Positions 1 to 7,848 of a stretch of DNA of 22,518 nucleotides are shown piece by piece. This DNA comes from an uncultured Collinsella sp. Its GTDB lineage: Bacteria > Actinomycetota > Coriobacteriia > Coriobacteriales > Coriobacteriaceae. The translations under genes and the position numbers were made by a program. The notes beneath the pieces are model-generated. The model was not told where the DNA came from. It did no database searches and worked only from the letters and a program-made list of their open reading frames with translations. Where the stretch lies: NCBI GenBank assembly GCA_902478935.1, contig CABSMV010000019.1:1-22518 (forward strand), written 5' to 3'. How positions within the stretch are numbered: the stretch's first letter is position 1; each line of letters starts with the position of its first letter.

Positions 1-74
1 ACTGCGGGGTCAGCCCGTGGGAGGCCAGGGCGCCGCTGACCGGTGGACGGCACCGGGCCGTCGCATGGAATTGA
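1..74 (+). other. 3' end of an unidentified upstream unit
   Basis: This GC-rich tail precedes a strong terminator, so it is probably the end of an upstream transcription unit. One frame is open from base 3 to a TGA at 72-74, giving about 23 codons that I do not recognise. The stretch also folds well on paper: 8-14 pairs with 35-41, and 41-45 pairs with 51-55. The 3' end of a structured RNA is therefore as possible as a C-terminus. Not identified. Confidence 0.3.
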
Positions 75-75
75 G

Positions 76-107
76 AAGGGGGAGGCCTCGCGGCCTCCCC
101 CTTTTTT
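76..107 (+). terminator. Rho-independent terminator
   Basis: A perfect 10-bp GC-rich stem (78-87 with 92-101) closes a TCGC tetraloop and is followed by six T (102-107). It ends the transcription unit entering from the left and insulates the acpS operon. Confidence 0.93.
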
Positions 108-157
108 GCGTTTACGGGCTTTTGTCTCACATAGTAGCTGTGTTTTATAACCCTCGT

Positions 158-187
158 TTGTCGCATCTTCTGTGAACGGGCTACAAT
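158..187 (+). promoter_or_regulatory. Sigma70-type promoter of the acpS operon
   Basis: TTGTCG at 158-163 and TACAAT at 182-187 are separated by 18 bases, a good match to the housekeeping consensus. The expected start site near 194 leaves a leader of about 23 nt before the acpS start at 217. No other promoter of similar quality was noticed up to tsaD. Confidence 0.7.
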
Positions 188-216
188 AACTTAGTCTGTG
201 CGATATGGAGGTGAAC

Positions 217-756
217 ATGGCTGAAGCTGGTATCGGCGTTGATATCGTCGAGATTTCCCGCATGAACTCTATTCTTGAAAAGACGCCGTCGTTTGCTCGG
301 CGTGTGTTTACCGAAGAAGAGCGTGCGTATTGCGATGCATCATCGCGTCCCGCTGCTCACTATGCGAGCCGCTTTGCTTCGCGCGAGGCGGTGCTTAAAG
401 CTCTCGGCACGGGTTTTAGTCAAGGCGTGGGTCGCAAGGATGTTTCGGTAACGCGTGATAAACTCGGCAAACCGAAGGCGCTGCTTTCGGGCCGTGCACT
501 CGAGATCGCTCAAGAGCTGGGTGTTGTTGAGGTTGCTCTTTCCATTACGCTTACAGGAGACTTAGCCGTTGCGAATGCCATCGCGATTACCGAAGATGCT
601 CGGCCTAAGTCAAAAGAGGAAAAGGTGAGCACCAAGAAACGCGTAGCGCAGACATTTAAAGAGGCTCGCTCTGTTTTAGATGAGCTTGAGCAGCTGCAGA
701 ATTCAGCATTGACGGAGCACCTGGGTGATGCTTCGCAAGATACGCTAGGAGCATAG
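217..756 (+). CDS. acpS: Holo-[acyl-carrier-protein] synthase with C-terminal extension
   Basis: AcpS transfers the 4'-phosphopantetheine arm of CoA to a serine of apo-ACP, activating it for fatty acid synthesis in the cytoplasm. The N-terminal GIGVDIVEI motif (metal ligand D9) and the FASREAVLKALG signature (E57, K61) are typical of the family. The ATG at 217 is preferred over an in-frame ATG at 205 because GGAGGTG at 207-213 is correctly placed for it and overlaps the upstream ATG. The catalytic domain ends near residue 127; about 52 further residues, charged and probably helical (KSKEEKVSTKKRVAQTFKEA), go beyond the usual length of about 120. The late SxSH-type motif reads SITLT, so the usual histidine is missing. 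The stop abuts the next gene's ATG. Confidence 0.92.
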   Translation: MAEAGIGVDIVEISRMNSILEKTPSFARRVFTEEERAYCDASSRPAAHYASRFASREAVLKALGTGFSQGVGRKDVSVTRDKLGKPKALLSGRALEIAQELGVVEVALSITLTGDLAVANAIAITEDARPKSKEEKVSTKKRVAQTFKEARSVLDELEQLQNSALTEHLGDASQDTLGA

Positions 757-2373
757 ATGAAACCGGTTTTGAGTACCGAAGAAGTCGTTCGTCTCGAGGA
801 TATCATCGAACGCGAAGGGACTTCGAAGGCCGAGCTTATGGAGCTAGCGGGTGAGTTTGCCGCCAACGAGGTCTTGAAGCTCAATCCCGATCGGGTTCTC
901 GTTCTGGTCGGTTTTGGTAATAATGGCGGCGACGGTTGGGTTGCCGCCGATATCCTGAGCCATAAGGGTGTGGACGTGGATATCGTTTCTCCGGTTGAGC
1001 CGGATGAGATTCCTGCTGCTCTGGCACGTCATGTTGCTCGTCGTACTGCCGGCCGCGATGTGCACGTTTGCGTCGGCCCCTCGCGTGACGAACTCGAGGT
1101 TTTGATCGATAAGGCCGATGTTGTTGTCGATGCCATTTTTGGTACCGGTTTCCACGGAAATCTGCGTGCGCCGTTCTCCATCTGGATTCCTACGGTCAAT
1201 GAATGCGCCGATTGTGTCGTATCCATTGATGTTCCCTCGGGCCTGAATGCCGAGACGGGCGTTGTTGATGACGACTGCATTCGTGCCGAGCATACGGTGA
1301 CGATGATTGCGCCCAAGATTGGTCTGTATAGCGCTGATGGTCCTGAGTATGCTGGCGATTTGATCTGCGGCAATCTTTACGACCGTCTTGACGAGGTCAT
1401 CGATGATGTCGACCACGCCGCCGAGATTGTCGAGCCCGGTGACTTAGTTGATTACTTTGCCCCACTACCTACGAATATCGATAAGTATTCCCGTGGCTCT
1501 GTGCTTATTGTCGCCGGATCTGCGCAATATCCTGGTGCTGCCATTATGGCGGCCAAGTCTGCAGCTCGCGCGGGTGCTGGTTACGTGGCAGTCGCGGCTC
1601 CTGACGCCTGCGCCAATCTTATTCGCATGGCACTTCCTTCGATTCCCGTCTTTGCTATTCCGTCTGATTCCCGCGGCTCCTTTGGCGCCGCTGCGCGCAT
1701 GACGGTGTGCGAGATTGCAAAGAAGTACAGCTGTGTACTGTGCGGTCCCGGTATGACGACGTCTGCCGGCGCTATGCAGGTGGTTTCGGGCTTGCTCGAG
1801 CTTGATGTGCCGCTTATCTTGGACGCCGATGCACTCAACTGCCTTGCTAAGATTGCCATTGACGGTATTGATAGTAATCCCGAGATGTATCGTCGCGAAC
1901 AGCCGTTGGTTATGACGCCGCACTATCGTGAGCTTTCGCGTCTGGTTGCCGGTGACGAGGTGAACGACCTTGGTACCGCGATTGCGGCCGCGCAGAAGGT
2001 TGTCTGGGCTGCAGGCTCCGACAATCTGGTGGTCATTGCCAAGGGGCCGACGACGGCTATCTGTGGCGTTGAGCGTGTGCTGCTGCCGCTCTCGGGTCCG
2101 GCTTCTCTGGCAACTGCCGGTTCGGGTGATGTTCTCGCGGGTATTTTGGCCGGCACGCTTGCCACCATGCGCGACGAGATGGATCGTTGGGAGTTGCTGT
2201 ATTCGTACGCCGTCGCACTTCACAGCTACGCCGGTTTTGCCGCGGCGACGGAGTATGGTGAGAAGAGCGTCATCGCGACCGATCTTATCGACTTGATCGG
2301 TCCTGCCATGGACCTGGCGGCAAAGGATGCGCTCGAAGATCTGGGAATCATGGACGAAGGGTCGGATGACTAA
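757..2373 (+). CDS. nnr: Bifunctional NAD(P)H-hydrate epimerase / ADP-dependent NAD(P)H-hydrate dehydratase
   Basis: This repair enzyme restores hydrated NADH and NADPH. The N-terminal YjeF_N domain (about residues 1-225) epimerises NAD(P)HX; the C-terminal ribokinase-like domain (about 235-530) dehydrates the S form using ADP. Visible motifs are GFGNNGGDG (52-60) with DAIFGTGFHG and IDVPSGLNAETG in the epimerase half. The dehydratase half has LDADALNCL, TPHYRELSRL, AKGPTTAI and ATAGSGDVLAGI, which carries the catalytic Asp of GSGD. The 538-aa length fits the fused bacterial form. The ATG directly follows the acpS stop, with AGGAG at 747-751 inside acpS as ribosome binding site, so the two are probably translationally coupled. 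Confidence 0.95.
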   Translation: MKPVLSTEEVVRLEDIIEREGTSKAELMELAGEFAANEVLKLNPDRVLVLVGFGNNGGDGWVAADILSHKGVDVDIVSPVEPDEIPAALARHVARRTAGRDVHVCVGPSRDELEVLIDKADVVVDAIFGTGFHGNLRAPFSIWIPTVNECADCVVSIDVPSGLNAETGVVDDDCIRAEHTVTMIAPKIGLYSADGPEYAGDLICGNLYDRLDEVIDDVDHAAEIVEPGDLVDYFAPLPTNIDKYSRGSVLIVAGSAQYPGAAIMAAKSAARAGAGYVAVAAPDACANLIRMALPSIPVFAIPSDSRGSFGAAARMTVCEIAKKYSCVLCGPGMTTSAGAMQVVSGLLELDVPLILDADALNCLAKIAIDGIDSNPEMYRREQPLVMTPHYRELSRLVAGDEVNDLGTAIAAAQKVVWAAGSDNLVVIAKGPTTAICGVERVLLPLSGPASLATAGSGDVLAGILAGTLATMRDEMDRWELLYSYAVALHSYAGFAAATEYGEKSVIATDLIDLIGPAMDLAAKDALEDLGIMDEGSDD

Positions 2374-2375
2374 TC

Positions 2376-3521
2376 ATGAATAAAGCCGATTTGACGCGCT
2401 GGTCCTGGGTCGAGATCGACCGCGGGGCGCTCCGTCGCAACACGAGGGCCTATAAGAACTTGCTGAATCTACGTCAGCGCCTGTGCTGCGTGGTCAAGGC
2501 CGATGCTTATGGTCATGGAGCTGTTGAGTGCGCCAAGATCATGTATTCGGCCGGTGCCGACATGTTTGCCGTGGCGACGGTTAACGAGGGCGTTGAGCTC
2601 CGACAGGGCGGGATTACGAAACCCATCCTCATCCTAAGCGAGCCGCCTATCGAGGCCATTCCGACGTTGCTCGAGTTTGATATCATGCCCTCGGTCTATA
2701 CGTCTGACTTTGCTCTTGCGTATGGCGAATGTGCCGTCGCGGCGGGCAAGGTGGGCAAGTATCATCTCGCCATCGAGACGGGTATGAATCGTATCGGCGT
2801 ACACTACACACAGGTGCTCGACTTTGTCCGCGGTATTAATTTCCATCGCGGTATTCAGTGCGACGGCGTATTTACGCACTTCGCCACGGCCGATGAACCT
2901 TCGGGCTGGGATTACAAGCTGCAGTGTCAGCGCTTTACCGAGGCCGTTCAAGCCATTAAGGATGCGGGTTTTGAGTGCGGTATCGTGCACTGCGCCAACA
3001 CGCCGTCCTCGATGCTCGACCCCTCGATGCATTTTGATATGATTCGCGCCGGCGTTGGCTTGTATGGCATGCAGCCGTGCGAGCTGAGTGGCCGCGTGAT
3101 GCAGCTTGATCCCGTTATGAGCGTCCATGCGCGCGTGACGCGCGTGGCACACCCTGCGATGGGTGAGGGCGTGGGCTACGGTTTTACCTACCGCGTACCG
3201 CGCACGCGCGTTCAGATCTGCACGCTGCCGATCGGTTATGCCGACGGCCTATCGCGTACGCTTTCCAATCGTATGGATGTGCTGTATCGCGGCGAGCGCG
3301 TGCATCAGGTTGGCAATATCTGCATGGACCAGTTTATGGTCGCCATTCAGTCCAACCCGGCACACGAGATTCCCGAGGCCGAGTATGGTGACGAGATGAT
3401 TATTGTCGGCCGCGATGGCGATGCCGAGATCACTATGGACGAGATGGCCCGACTGCGCGGAACGATTAACTACGAGGTCGCCTGCGGCTTTGGCATGCGC
3501 CTCGACAAGGTCTACGTGTAG
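2376..3521 (+). CDS. alr: Alanine racemase
   Basis: This PLP enzyme interconverts L- and D-alanine and so supplies D-Ala for peptidoglycan. The PLP lysine is K41 in VVKADAYGHGA, and the second catalytic base is probably Y268 in GVGYGFTYR. The fold-type III barrel (about residues 10-235) and the C-terminal beta domain are both present, and 381 aa is the normal length. The gene starts two bases after the nnr stop, and its own stop lies eight bases before the next start, so it sits inside a tight operon. The nnr-alr-tsaE neighbourhood is common in bacteria. Confidence 0.96.
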   Translation: MNKADLTRWSWVEIDRGALRRNTRAYKNLLNLRQRLCCVVKADAYGHGAVECAKIMYSAGADMFAVATVNEGVELRQGGITKPILILSEPPIEAIPTLLEFDIMPSVYTSDFALAYGECAVAAGKVGKYHLAIETGMNRIGVHYTQVLDFVRGINFHRGIQCDGVFTHFATADEPSGWDYKLQCQRFTEAVQAIKDAGFECGIVHCANTPSSMLDPSMHFDMIRAGVGLYGMQPCELSGRVMQLDPVMSVHARVTRVAHPAMGEGVGYGFTYRVPRTRVQICTLPIGYADGLSRTLSNRMDVLYRGERVHQVGNICMDQFMVAIQSNPAHEIPEAEYGDEMIIVGRDGDAEITMDEMARLRGTINYEVACGFGMRLDKVYV

Positions 3522-3529
3522 GAGTCGCC

Positions 3530-4150
3530 ATGGGCGTCATGCACATCCCCGGCCATACCCATCAGGCACCACGTGAGGTCGCACTCGAGGAAATTGAGGC
3601 CGTTCTGGGCGATTGTCACCTCTGCCAGCTCTACCAGTCGCGTCACAATATCGTGTTTGGCGTGGGAAACCCCCGCGCTCGTGTGATGTTTATTGGCGAG
3701 GCGCCGGGCCGCAATGAGGATTTGCAGGGCGAGCCCTTTGTGGGGGCGGCAGGCGAGGACCTCAACGGCATTTTGTCGCTGGCGGGGCTCAAACGCGAAG
3801 ACGTCTACATTGCCAACGTGCTTAAGTGCCGCCCGCCGGGAAACCGCAATCCACGTCCCGAGGAAGTGCTGGCTTGCTCGCCGTTTTTGCGTGAGCAGAT
3901 TCGAAGCATCTGGCCCGATATTATCGTGACGCTCGGCAACCCCGCGACGCACTTTGTGCTTAAGACCGAGATTGGCATTACTAAGCTGCGCGGCAGGTTC
4001 CACCAGATGGGGCATTTTGTAGTAATGCCCACGTTCCATCCGGCAGCAGCGCTACGCAATCCGGCGTGGCAGGAGCTGCTGGAGGAAGACTTTAAGATGC
4101 TGGGCGATTATCTGGAGCGACATCCCGCACCAGAGGACGCCTCGGAATAA
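3530..4150 (+). CDS. Uracil-DNA glycosylase, family 4/5-like, [4Fe-4S]
   Basis: This enzyme excises uracil from DNA as the first step of base-excision repair. Four cysteines with the family spacing (C29 and C32 in CHLC, C100 in LKCRPPGNRNP, C116 in VLAC) would hold the iron-sulfur cluster. Motif A is GEAPGRNED (57-65), followed by QGEPFVGAAG; motif B is TFHPAAALRNP (168-178). The 206-aa length is normal for the UDG superfamily 4 group. The start at 3530 has GGAG at 3521-3524 overlapping the alr stop; an ATG three codons further in (3539) is less well placed. The protein could also be annotated UdgA or family 5, which cannot be separated by eye. Confidence 0.9.
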   Translation: MGVMHIPGHTHQAPREVALEEIEAVLGDCHLCQLYQSRHNIVFGVGNPRARVMFIGEAPGRNEDLQGEPFVGAAGEDLNGILSLAGLKREDVYIANVLKCRPPGNRNPRPEEVLACSPFLREQIRSIWPDIIVTLGNPATHFVLKTEIGITKLRGRFHQMGHFVVMPTFHPAAALRNPAWQELLEEDFKMLGDYLERHPAPEDASE

Positions 4151-4162
4151 TAAGGAGCATAT

Positions 4163-4669
4163 ATGTCCCTGGAGCGCCTGGGGGTAGGTACTTACAAAAC
4201 GACTTGCGCTGCCGATACGGAGTACTTTGGCGAGCTAATTGCACCGTGCCTTGAGGACGGCGATGTGCTCATCCTGACCGGTGGCCTGGGAGTGGGCAAA
4301 ACTCACTTTACCAAGGGCGTCTCGCGCGGGCTGGGCGATGGGCATATGGTTACGAGCCCTACGTTTGCGCTCATGGCCGTTCACGATCAAGGCCGTATTC
4401 CGCTGTTTCACTTTGATCTATACCGCCTGGAGCATGCCTACGAGCTCGAGGATACGGGCATTTTCGATGTGCTGGGCTATGAGGGTGCTTGCCTGCTGGA
4501 ATGGGGCGAACAATTCCAAGACGAGCTGACGGATGAGTATCTTTCGGTGACGCTCAAGCGTGATGAGGGCGACAGCGATGTGCGAACGATAACGCTCGGG
4601 GCGCACGGTGACCGCGCAATGGAGCTTTCCCATTTGATTGATAAGGCTGTACAAGATGAGCTTGCATAA
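4163..4669 (+). CDS. tsaE: tRNA t6A37 biosynthesis ATPase TsaE
   Basis: TsaE is the ATPase that resets the TsaB-TsaD complex during synthesis of N6-threonylcarbamoyladenosine at position 37 of ANN-decoding tRNAs. The P-loop is TGGLGVGKTHF (39-49, K46). It is followed by SPTFALMAVHD, then FHFDLYRLEHAYELEDTG and LLEWGEQF, all typical of the family. At 168 aa it has the usual length. AAGGAG at 4152-4157 is a good ribosome binding site. Its last 14 bases overlap the next gene, whose product contains its partner subunits, so the t6A genes are translationally coupled. Confidence 0.95.
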   Translation: MSLERLGVGTYKTTCAADTEYFGELIAPCLEDGDVLILTGGLGVGKTHFTKGVSRGLGDGHMVTSPTFALMAVHDQGRIPLFHFDLYRLEHAYELEDTGIFDVLGYEGACLLEWGEQFQDELTDEYLSVTLKRDEGDSDVRTITLGAHGDRAMELSHLIDKAVQDELA

Positions 4670-7040
4670 CGACAACGCGCTGGTGGTGGCGCTCGATACT
4701 TCGACCGACATGCTTGCCTGCGCGGCAAGCCGGATTGATGGGCAGACGGGCGAGACGAAGCTCGTGAGTGGCGACCACATGTGTCGCCGTCACGCCAACG
4801 TTGAGCTCGTGAATACCGTTGATGGCGTGCTGGCTCAAGCCGGTCTGGATCGCAGCGATGTTGGTTGCTACGTGGTCGGCCGCGGCCCGGGGTCGTTTAC
4901 GGGTGTGCGCATCGGCATCTCCACTGCCAAGGGCCTCGCGCGCGGTGCCAATGTTCCGCTGCTGGGCGTGTCGACGCTCGACGCTTGCGCTTGGACGGCG
5001 TGGAAGGCTGGCGTGCGCGGCAAGCTTGGCATCTTGGCCGATGCTATGCGCGGTGAGGTATATCCGGCGCTGTATATGCTGGTCGATGAGGGTCCCGAGC
5101 GTCAATTTGAGCGCGAACACGTGGTCAAGGCCGCCGTGGCGCTCGATGAGTGGCGCCGAGCAGCGGACTGGGACCAGGTTCAGCTGACCGGTGACGGTCT
5201 CGTGCGCTATGGCAAGCTGCTGGGTGAGGACGAGACCGCCCGCTGCGTGGAGCGAGACCTGTGGTGGCCTTCGGGCGAGGGGTTGCTGCTCGCGCACGCT
5301 GCGGGTGACGGCGATCCGGCCCGCGTCCTGCCGATTTACACGCGCCTTTCGGATGCCGAGGAAAACGAGCGCAAGCGTCTTGGTCTTGCCGAGAGTGCGC
5401 AGAGCGAAATTACGGGCGTTGCCGATGAGCTTGCCGGTCGTCATCTGCAGTTCCGTCCCATGGGCGCGGCGGATGCCGAGGGCGCGAGCGCGCTGGAGGC
5501 TGCCTGCTTTGAAGGTGCCGGACACGAGGCGTGGACGCCGGGCATGTTCCTGTCCGAACTGGGCGAGGACGTCGCTGCGCCGCGTAGTTGGTGGGTGGCA
5601 CACGACAACGGCAAGCTGCTGGGCCTTGCCGGCGGTATGGTCGTGGACGGTGATGTGCAGATTCTGGATGTCGCCGTCGACCCGGCACATCGCCGTGAGG
5701 GCATTGCCCGCAAGCTGCTGTCGCACGTGAGCTATGATGCCCAGATGCTCGGCTGCACCACGGCTTCGCTCGAGGTCGAGGACGGCAACGAGGGAGCGAT
5801 CGCGCTTTATAACGTTCTGGGCTTTACCGAGGCAGGACGGCGCCTCGGCTACTATGGTGCCGGCAAGGATGCCATCGTCATGACGGCTCCGCTGCCCCTG
5901 GTGCTTCCGGTCGACAATGCTTCGCCCGAGCCGACGGCGGCAGAGCAGCGCGTATGGCCGCTGCCTGCGCCTGGGCGCTCCGAGGGGGAGCGTGCCGAAA
6001 TTGAGTGCCGCCGCCTAGTGCTCGCTATCGAGAGTTCCTGCGACGAGACGGCCGTGGCGATTATCGATGCGGATGGCAATATGTTGGCCAACCAGGTGTC
6101 GACACAGATTGATTTTCATGCCCGCTTTGGCGGCGTGGTGCCCGAGATCGCCTCGCGCAAACACGTTGAGGTGATTGTGAGTGTCGTGGATGCGGCGCTC
6201 GAGGATGCCGCAGCATCGCTTGGTCTTGAGGGTGGAGCCATTGCCCCCAGCGAGCTTGCCGCCGTGGGCGTGACACAGGGTCCGGGCCTGGTGGGCGCCC
6301 TCGTGGTGGGCGTTGCCTTTGCCAAAGGCTTTGCCTACGCTGCCGGTAAGCCGCTCGTATGCGTCAACCATCTGGAGGGGCACCTGTTTGCCAACTTGCT
6401 GGCGCAGCCCGACCTCAAGCCGCCGTTCATCTTCACGCTTGTCTCGGGCGGGCACACCATGCTCGTGCACGTGAAGGCATGGGGCGACTACGAGGTGCTT
6501 GGTGAGACACTCGACGATGCTGTGGGCGAGGCCTTCGACAAGGTAGCCAAGGCGTTGGGTCTGGGCTATCCCGGTGGCCCCATCATCTCCAAGCTGGCCG
6601 AGACAGGCAACCCCAAGGCGATCGATTTTCCCCGCGCGCTTAACAGCAGGGGAGACTATCGTTTCTCGCTTTCGGGCCTCAAGACGGCGGTGACGCTCTA
6701 CATCGAGCAAGAGACCAAAGCCGGGCGCACGATTCACCTGCCCGATCTGGCGGCTTCGTTTGAGGCGGCTGTCTTTGACGTGCAGTACAAGAAGGCCAAA
6801 AACGCATTGCACGCTACCGGATGTAAGGAATACTGCATCGGCGGCGGCGTCTCGGCCAACCCGCATCTGCGCGAGATGATGATCAAGAAGCTTGGACGTC
6901 AGGGGATTCGCGTAACGGTGCCGCCCTTGTCTGCCTGTACCGATAACGCAGCCATGATCGCGGAGGTCGCTCGCCGTAAATTCGACCGAGGTGAAATCTC
7001 GCCGTTCGACGTCGACGCCGATCCAAACATGACGCTGTAG
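4656..7040 (+). CDS. TsaB-RimI-TsaD triple fusion (t6A synthesis plus N-acetyltransferase)
   Basis: One 794-aa chain carries three proteins that are usually separate. TsaB covers about residues 5-215 (VVALDTSTD; GRGPGSFTGVRIGISTAKGL). A RimI-type GNAT acetyltransferase covers about 262-411 (RREGIARKLL acetyl-CoA loop; YNVLGFTEAGRRLGYY). TsaD covers about 453-794 (IESSCDETAVAI; HLEGH metal ligands H572 and H576; SGGHT; GEAFDKVAK; D763 in TDNAAMIAE). TsaB and TsaD form the threonylcarbamoyl transferase; RimI acetylates a ribosomal-protein N-terminus. The ATG at 4656, inside tsaE with ATAAGG just upstream, is chosen over a TTG at 4638. Fusions of this kind fit Coriobacteriia as I remember them, but I could not check this. 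No frame break was noticed. Confidence 0.93.
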   Translation: MSLHNDNALVVALDTSTDMLACAASRIDGQTGETKLVSGDHMCRRHANVELVNTVDGVLAQAGLDRSDVGCYVVGRGPGSFTGVRIGISTAKGLARGANVPLLGVSTLDACAWTAWKAGVRGKLGILADAMRGEVYPALYMLVDEGPERQFEREHVVKAAVALDEWRRAADWDQVQLTGDGLVRYGKLLGEDETARCVERDLWWPSGEGLLLAHAAGDGDPARVLPIYTRLSDAEENERKRLGLAESAQSEITGVADELAGRHLQFRPMGAADAEGASALEAACFEGAGHEAWTPGMFLSELGEDVAAPRSWWVAHDNGKLLGLAGGMVVDGDVQILDVAVDPAHRREGIARKLLSHVSYDAQMLGCTTASLEVEDGNEGAIALYNVLGFTEAGRRLGYYGAGKDAIVMTAPLPLVLPVDNASPEPTAAEQRVWPLPAPGRSEGERAEIECRRLVLAIESSCDETAVAIIDADGNMLANQVSTQIDFHARFGGVVPEIASRKHVEVIVSVVDAALEDAAASLGLEGGAIAPSELAAVGVTQGPGLVGALVVGVAFAKGFAYAAGKPLVCVNHLEGHLFANLLAQPDLKPPFIFTLVSGGHTMLVHVKAWGDYEVLGETLDDAVGEAFDKVAKALGLGYPGGPIISKLAETGNPKAIDFPRALNSRGDYRFSLSGLKTAVTLYIEQETKAGRTIHLPDLAASFEAAVFDVQYKKAKNALHATGCKEYCIGGGVSANPHLREMMIKKLGRQGIRVTVPPLSACTDNAAMIAEVARRKFDRGEISPFDVDADPNMTL

Positions 7041-7052
7041 CTGGTACGGCGC

Positions 7053-7187
7053 GGTCCCCGGACGGAGGGGCCGGATATAAGGTTTCCTGCTCTACAGTCC
7101 TGCGCAAGACGAAGGCCACATTAAGTGGCCTTCTTTGCGTGCGGAACTCGCGATAAACCTTATATCCGGCCCCTCCGTCCGGGGACC
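7053..7187 (+). repeat. Covarying long-hairpin repeat, copy 1
   Basis: A 33-nt arm (7053-7085) is perfectly complementary to 7155-7187 and encloses a 69-nt core (7086-7154). The core begins CCTGCTCTACAGTCCTGC and ends GTGCGGAACTCGCGAT. Between these lies an inner hairpin: stem 9 bp, GAAGGCCAC with GTGGCCTTC, loop ATTAA. It begins 12 bases after the tsaD stop. No T-tract follows, so it is not an ordinary intrinsic terminator. Related copies lie at 7329-7481 (-) and 12105-12241 (+). I do not recognise the family. Confidence 0.93.
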
Positions 7188-7328
7188 TTTCTGTGTCGAT
7201 ATAGCTTCTGAGCTGGTTTGGCGTCGACAACGTCCAGCAAAGTTAACAAGCCAGTGTCGAATTTCCGGCGTTCTTTAGCTGAAAGAAAAAAGTTGGTGTG
7301 CGGAGCTTTGCTCCGCATTTGGGATGGG
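7188..7328. other. Spacer between two repeat copies, no gene seen
   Basis: No convincing reading frame was found. The only structure noticed is a short hairpin at 7299-7317 (8-bp stem TGCGGAGC with GCTCCGCA, loop TTT) without a T-tract. The spacer is flanked by oppositely oriented copies of the repeat. Confidence 0.5.
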
Positions 7329-7481
7329 GCCCCTGAGAGCCGCGGGAGCCGGGCGGCGCATATGAACTTTATCGCGAGTTCCGCACGCAAAGGAAAGCAC
7401 TTAATGTGCTTTCCGTCTTGCGCAGGACTGTAGAGCAGGAAAGTTCATATGCGCCGCCCGGCTCCCGCGGCCCTCAGGGGC
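7329..7481 (-). repeat. Covarying long-hairpin repeat, copy 2 (reverse)
   Basis: Arms of 42 nt (7329-7370 and 7440-7481) are complementary with one A-C mismatch. The core (7371-7439) read on the minus strand matches copy 1 at all 25 bases before and all 21 bases after the inner stem-loop. The inner stem itself is GGAAAGCAC with GTGCTTTCC. All eight differences from copy 1 fall in four compensating base pairs, while the ATTAA loop is kept. The arm sequence is largely different from copies 1 and 3. Confidence 0.93.
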
Positions 7482-7578
7482 ATCTCTCATGCAAAAACTT
7501 TTGTCGGGTAAAGTCCGAGTTCAGTGGCGTTTTATACCGAGAAATCCAAAAAAGTTGAAAATTCATTACAAATTTGCG

Positions 7579-7607
7579 TTGACTTTAGGTAACTAAAGTT
7601 TCATACT
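7579..7607 (+). promoter_or_regulatory. Promoter for the cstA leader, with overlapping dyad
   Basis: TTGACT (7579-7584) and CATACT (7602-7607) are 17 bases apart, an excellent sigma70-type promoter. The spacer contains an 18-bp dyad at 7582-7599, ACTTTAG-GTAA-CTAAAGT, whose two halves are exact complements and which overlaps the -35 end. That position suits a repressor operator; the regulator is unknown. Confidence 0.75.
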
Positions 7608-7678
7608 CCTTTTCAACCACTGGGGGATGTGAACACGCACGGATCGTTCGCATCATGATTGAAGAGGATTTCTTAGAC

Positions 7679-7723
7679 ATGTTCACGCATCAGCTAAACA
7701 TTATCAGCGTAGTAATTATCTGA
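7679..7723 (+). CDS. Ile/Val-rich leader peptide (attenuation)
   Basis: A 14-codon frame encodes MFTHQLNIISVVII and then TGA. GAAGAGG at 7661-7667 is a plausible ribosome binding site, 11 bases from the ATG. An in-frame ATG at 7655 would extend it to 22 residues. Six of the last seven residues are Ile or Val, in the codons ATT ATC AGC GTA GTA ATT ATC. GTA is notable here because the neighbouring cstA gene uses almost only GTC, GTT or GTG for Val. The frame lies between a strong promoter and an intrinsic terminator, with overlapping alternative hairpins after it, as in ilv-type leaders. Expression is inferred, not shown. Confidence 0.65.
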   Translation: MFTHQLNIISVVII

Positions 7724-7725
7724 TG

Positions 7726-7762
7726 CGGGTTAGCACATACAGCTAGCCCGTACGATAACGGG
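7726..7762 (+). promoter_or_regulatory. Mutually exclusive leader hairpins
   Basis: 7726-7734 can pair with 7742-7750 (9 bp, one G-U). Alternatively 7747-7751 pairs with 7758-7762 (CCCGT with ACGGG); the two share bases 7747-7750 and exclude each other. In addition CATCAGC at 7688-7694, inside the leader peptide, is complementary to GCTGATG at 7765-7771. A ribosome stalled at the Ile/Val codons could shift these pairings. I found no clean antiterminator against the terminator's left arm, so the exact switch is unresolved. Confidence 0.5.
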
Positions 7763-7774
7763 CGGCTGATGAAG

Positions 7775-7813
7775 ATGAGGGCCGTCGAGCGCAACCGACG
7801 GCCCTCATTTTTT
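7775..7813 (+). terminator. Attenuator-type terminator before cstA
   Basis: A perfect 13-bp stem (7775-7787 with 7796-7808), an 8-nt loop and a run of six T (7808-7813) form a strong intrinsic terminator. It lies between the leader peptide and cstA, which starts 35 bases later with no obvious second promoter in between. It must therefore be read through for expression from the upstream promoter. Confidence 0.9.
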
Positions 7814-7848
7814 ATGTCTAGGAAGTTCTTTTTAGAGGAGGAAATGTA

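Noticed and set aside
4554..5726. 390-aa antisense frame over the TsaB-RimI region
   Set aside because: It overlaps a clearly functional gene throughout and shows Arg/His/Ala-rich shadow composition.
7053..7481. CRISPR array or simple inverted-repeat transposon end pair
   Set aside because: No regularly spaced direct repeats; each copy is a self-contained palindrome, there is no transposase between or beside the copies, and no target duplication is visible.
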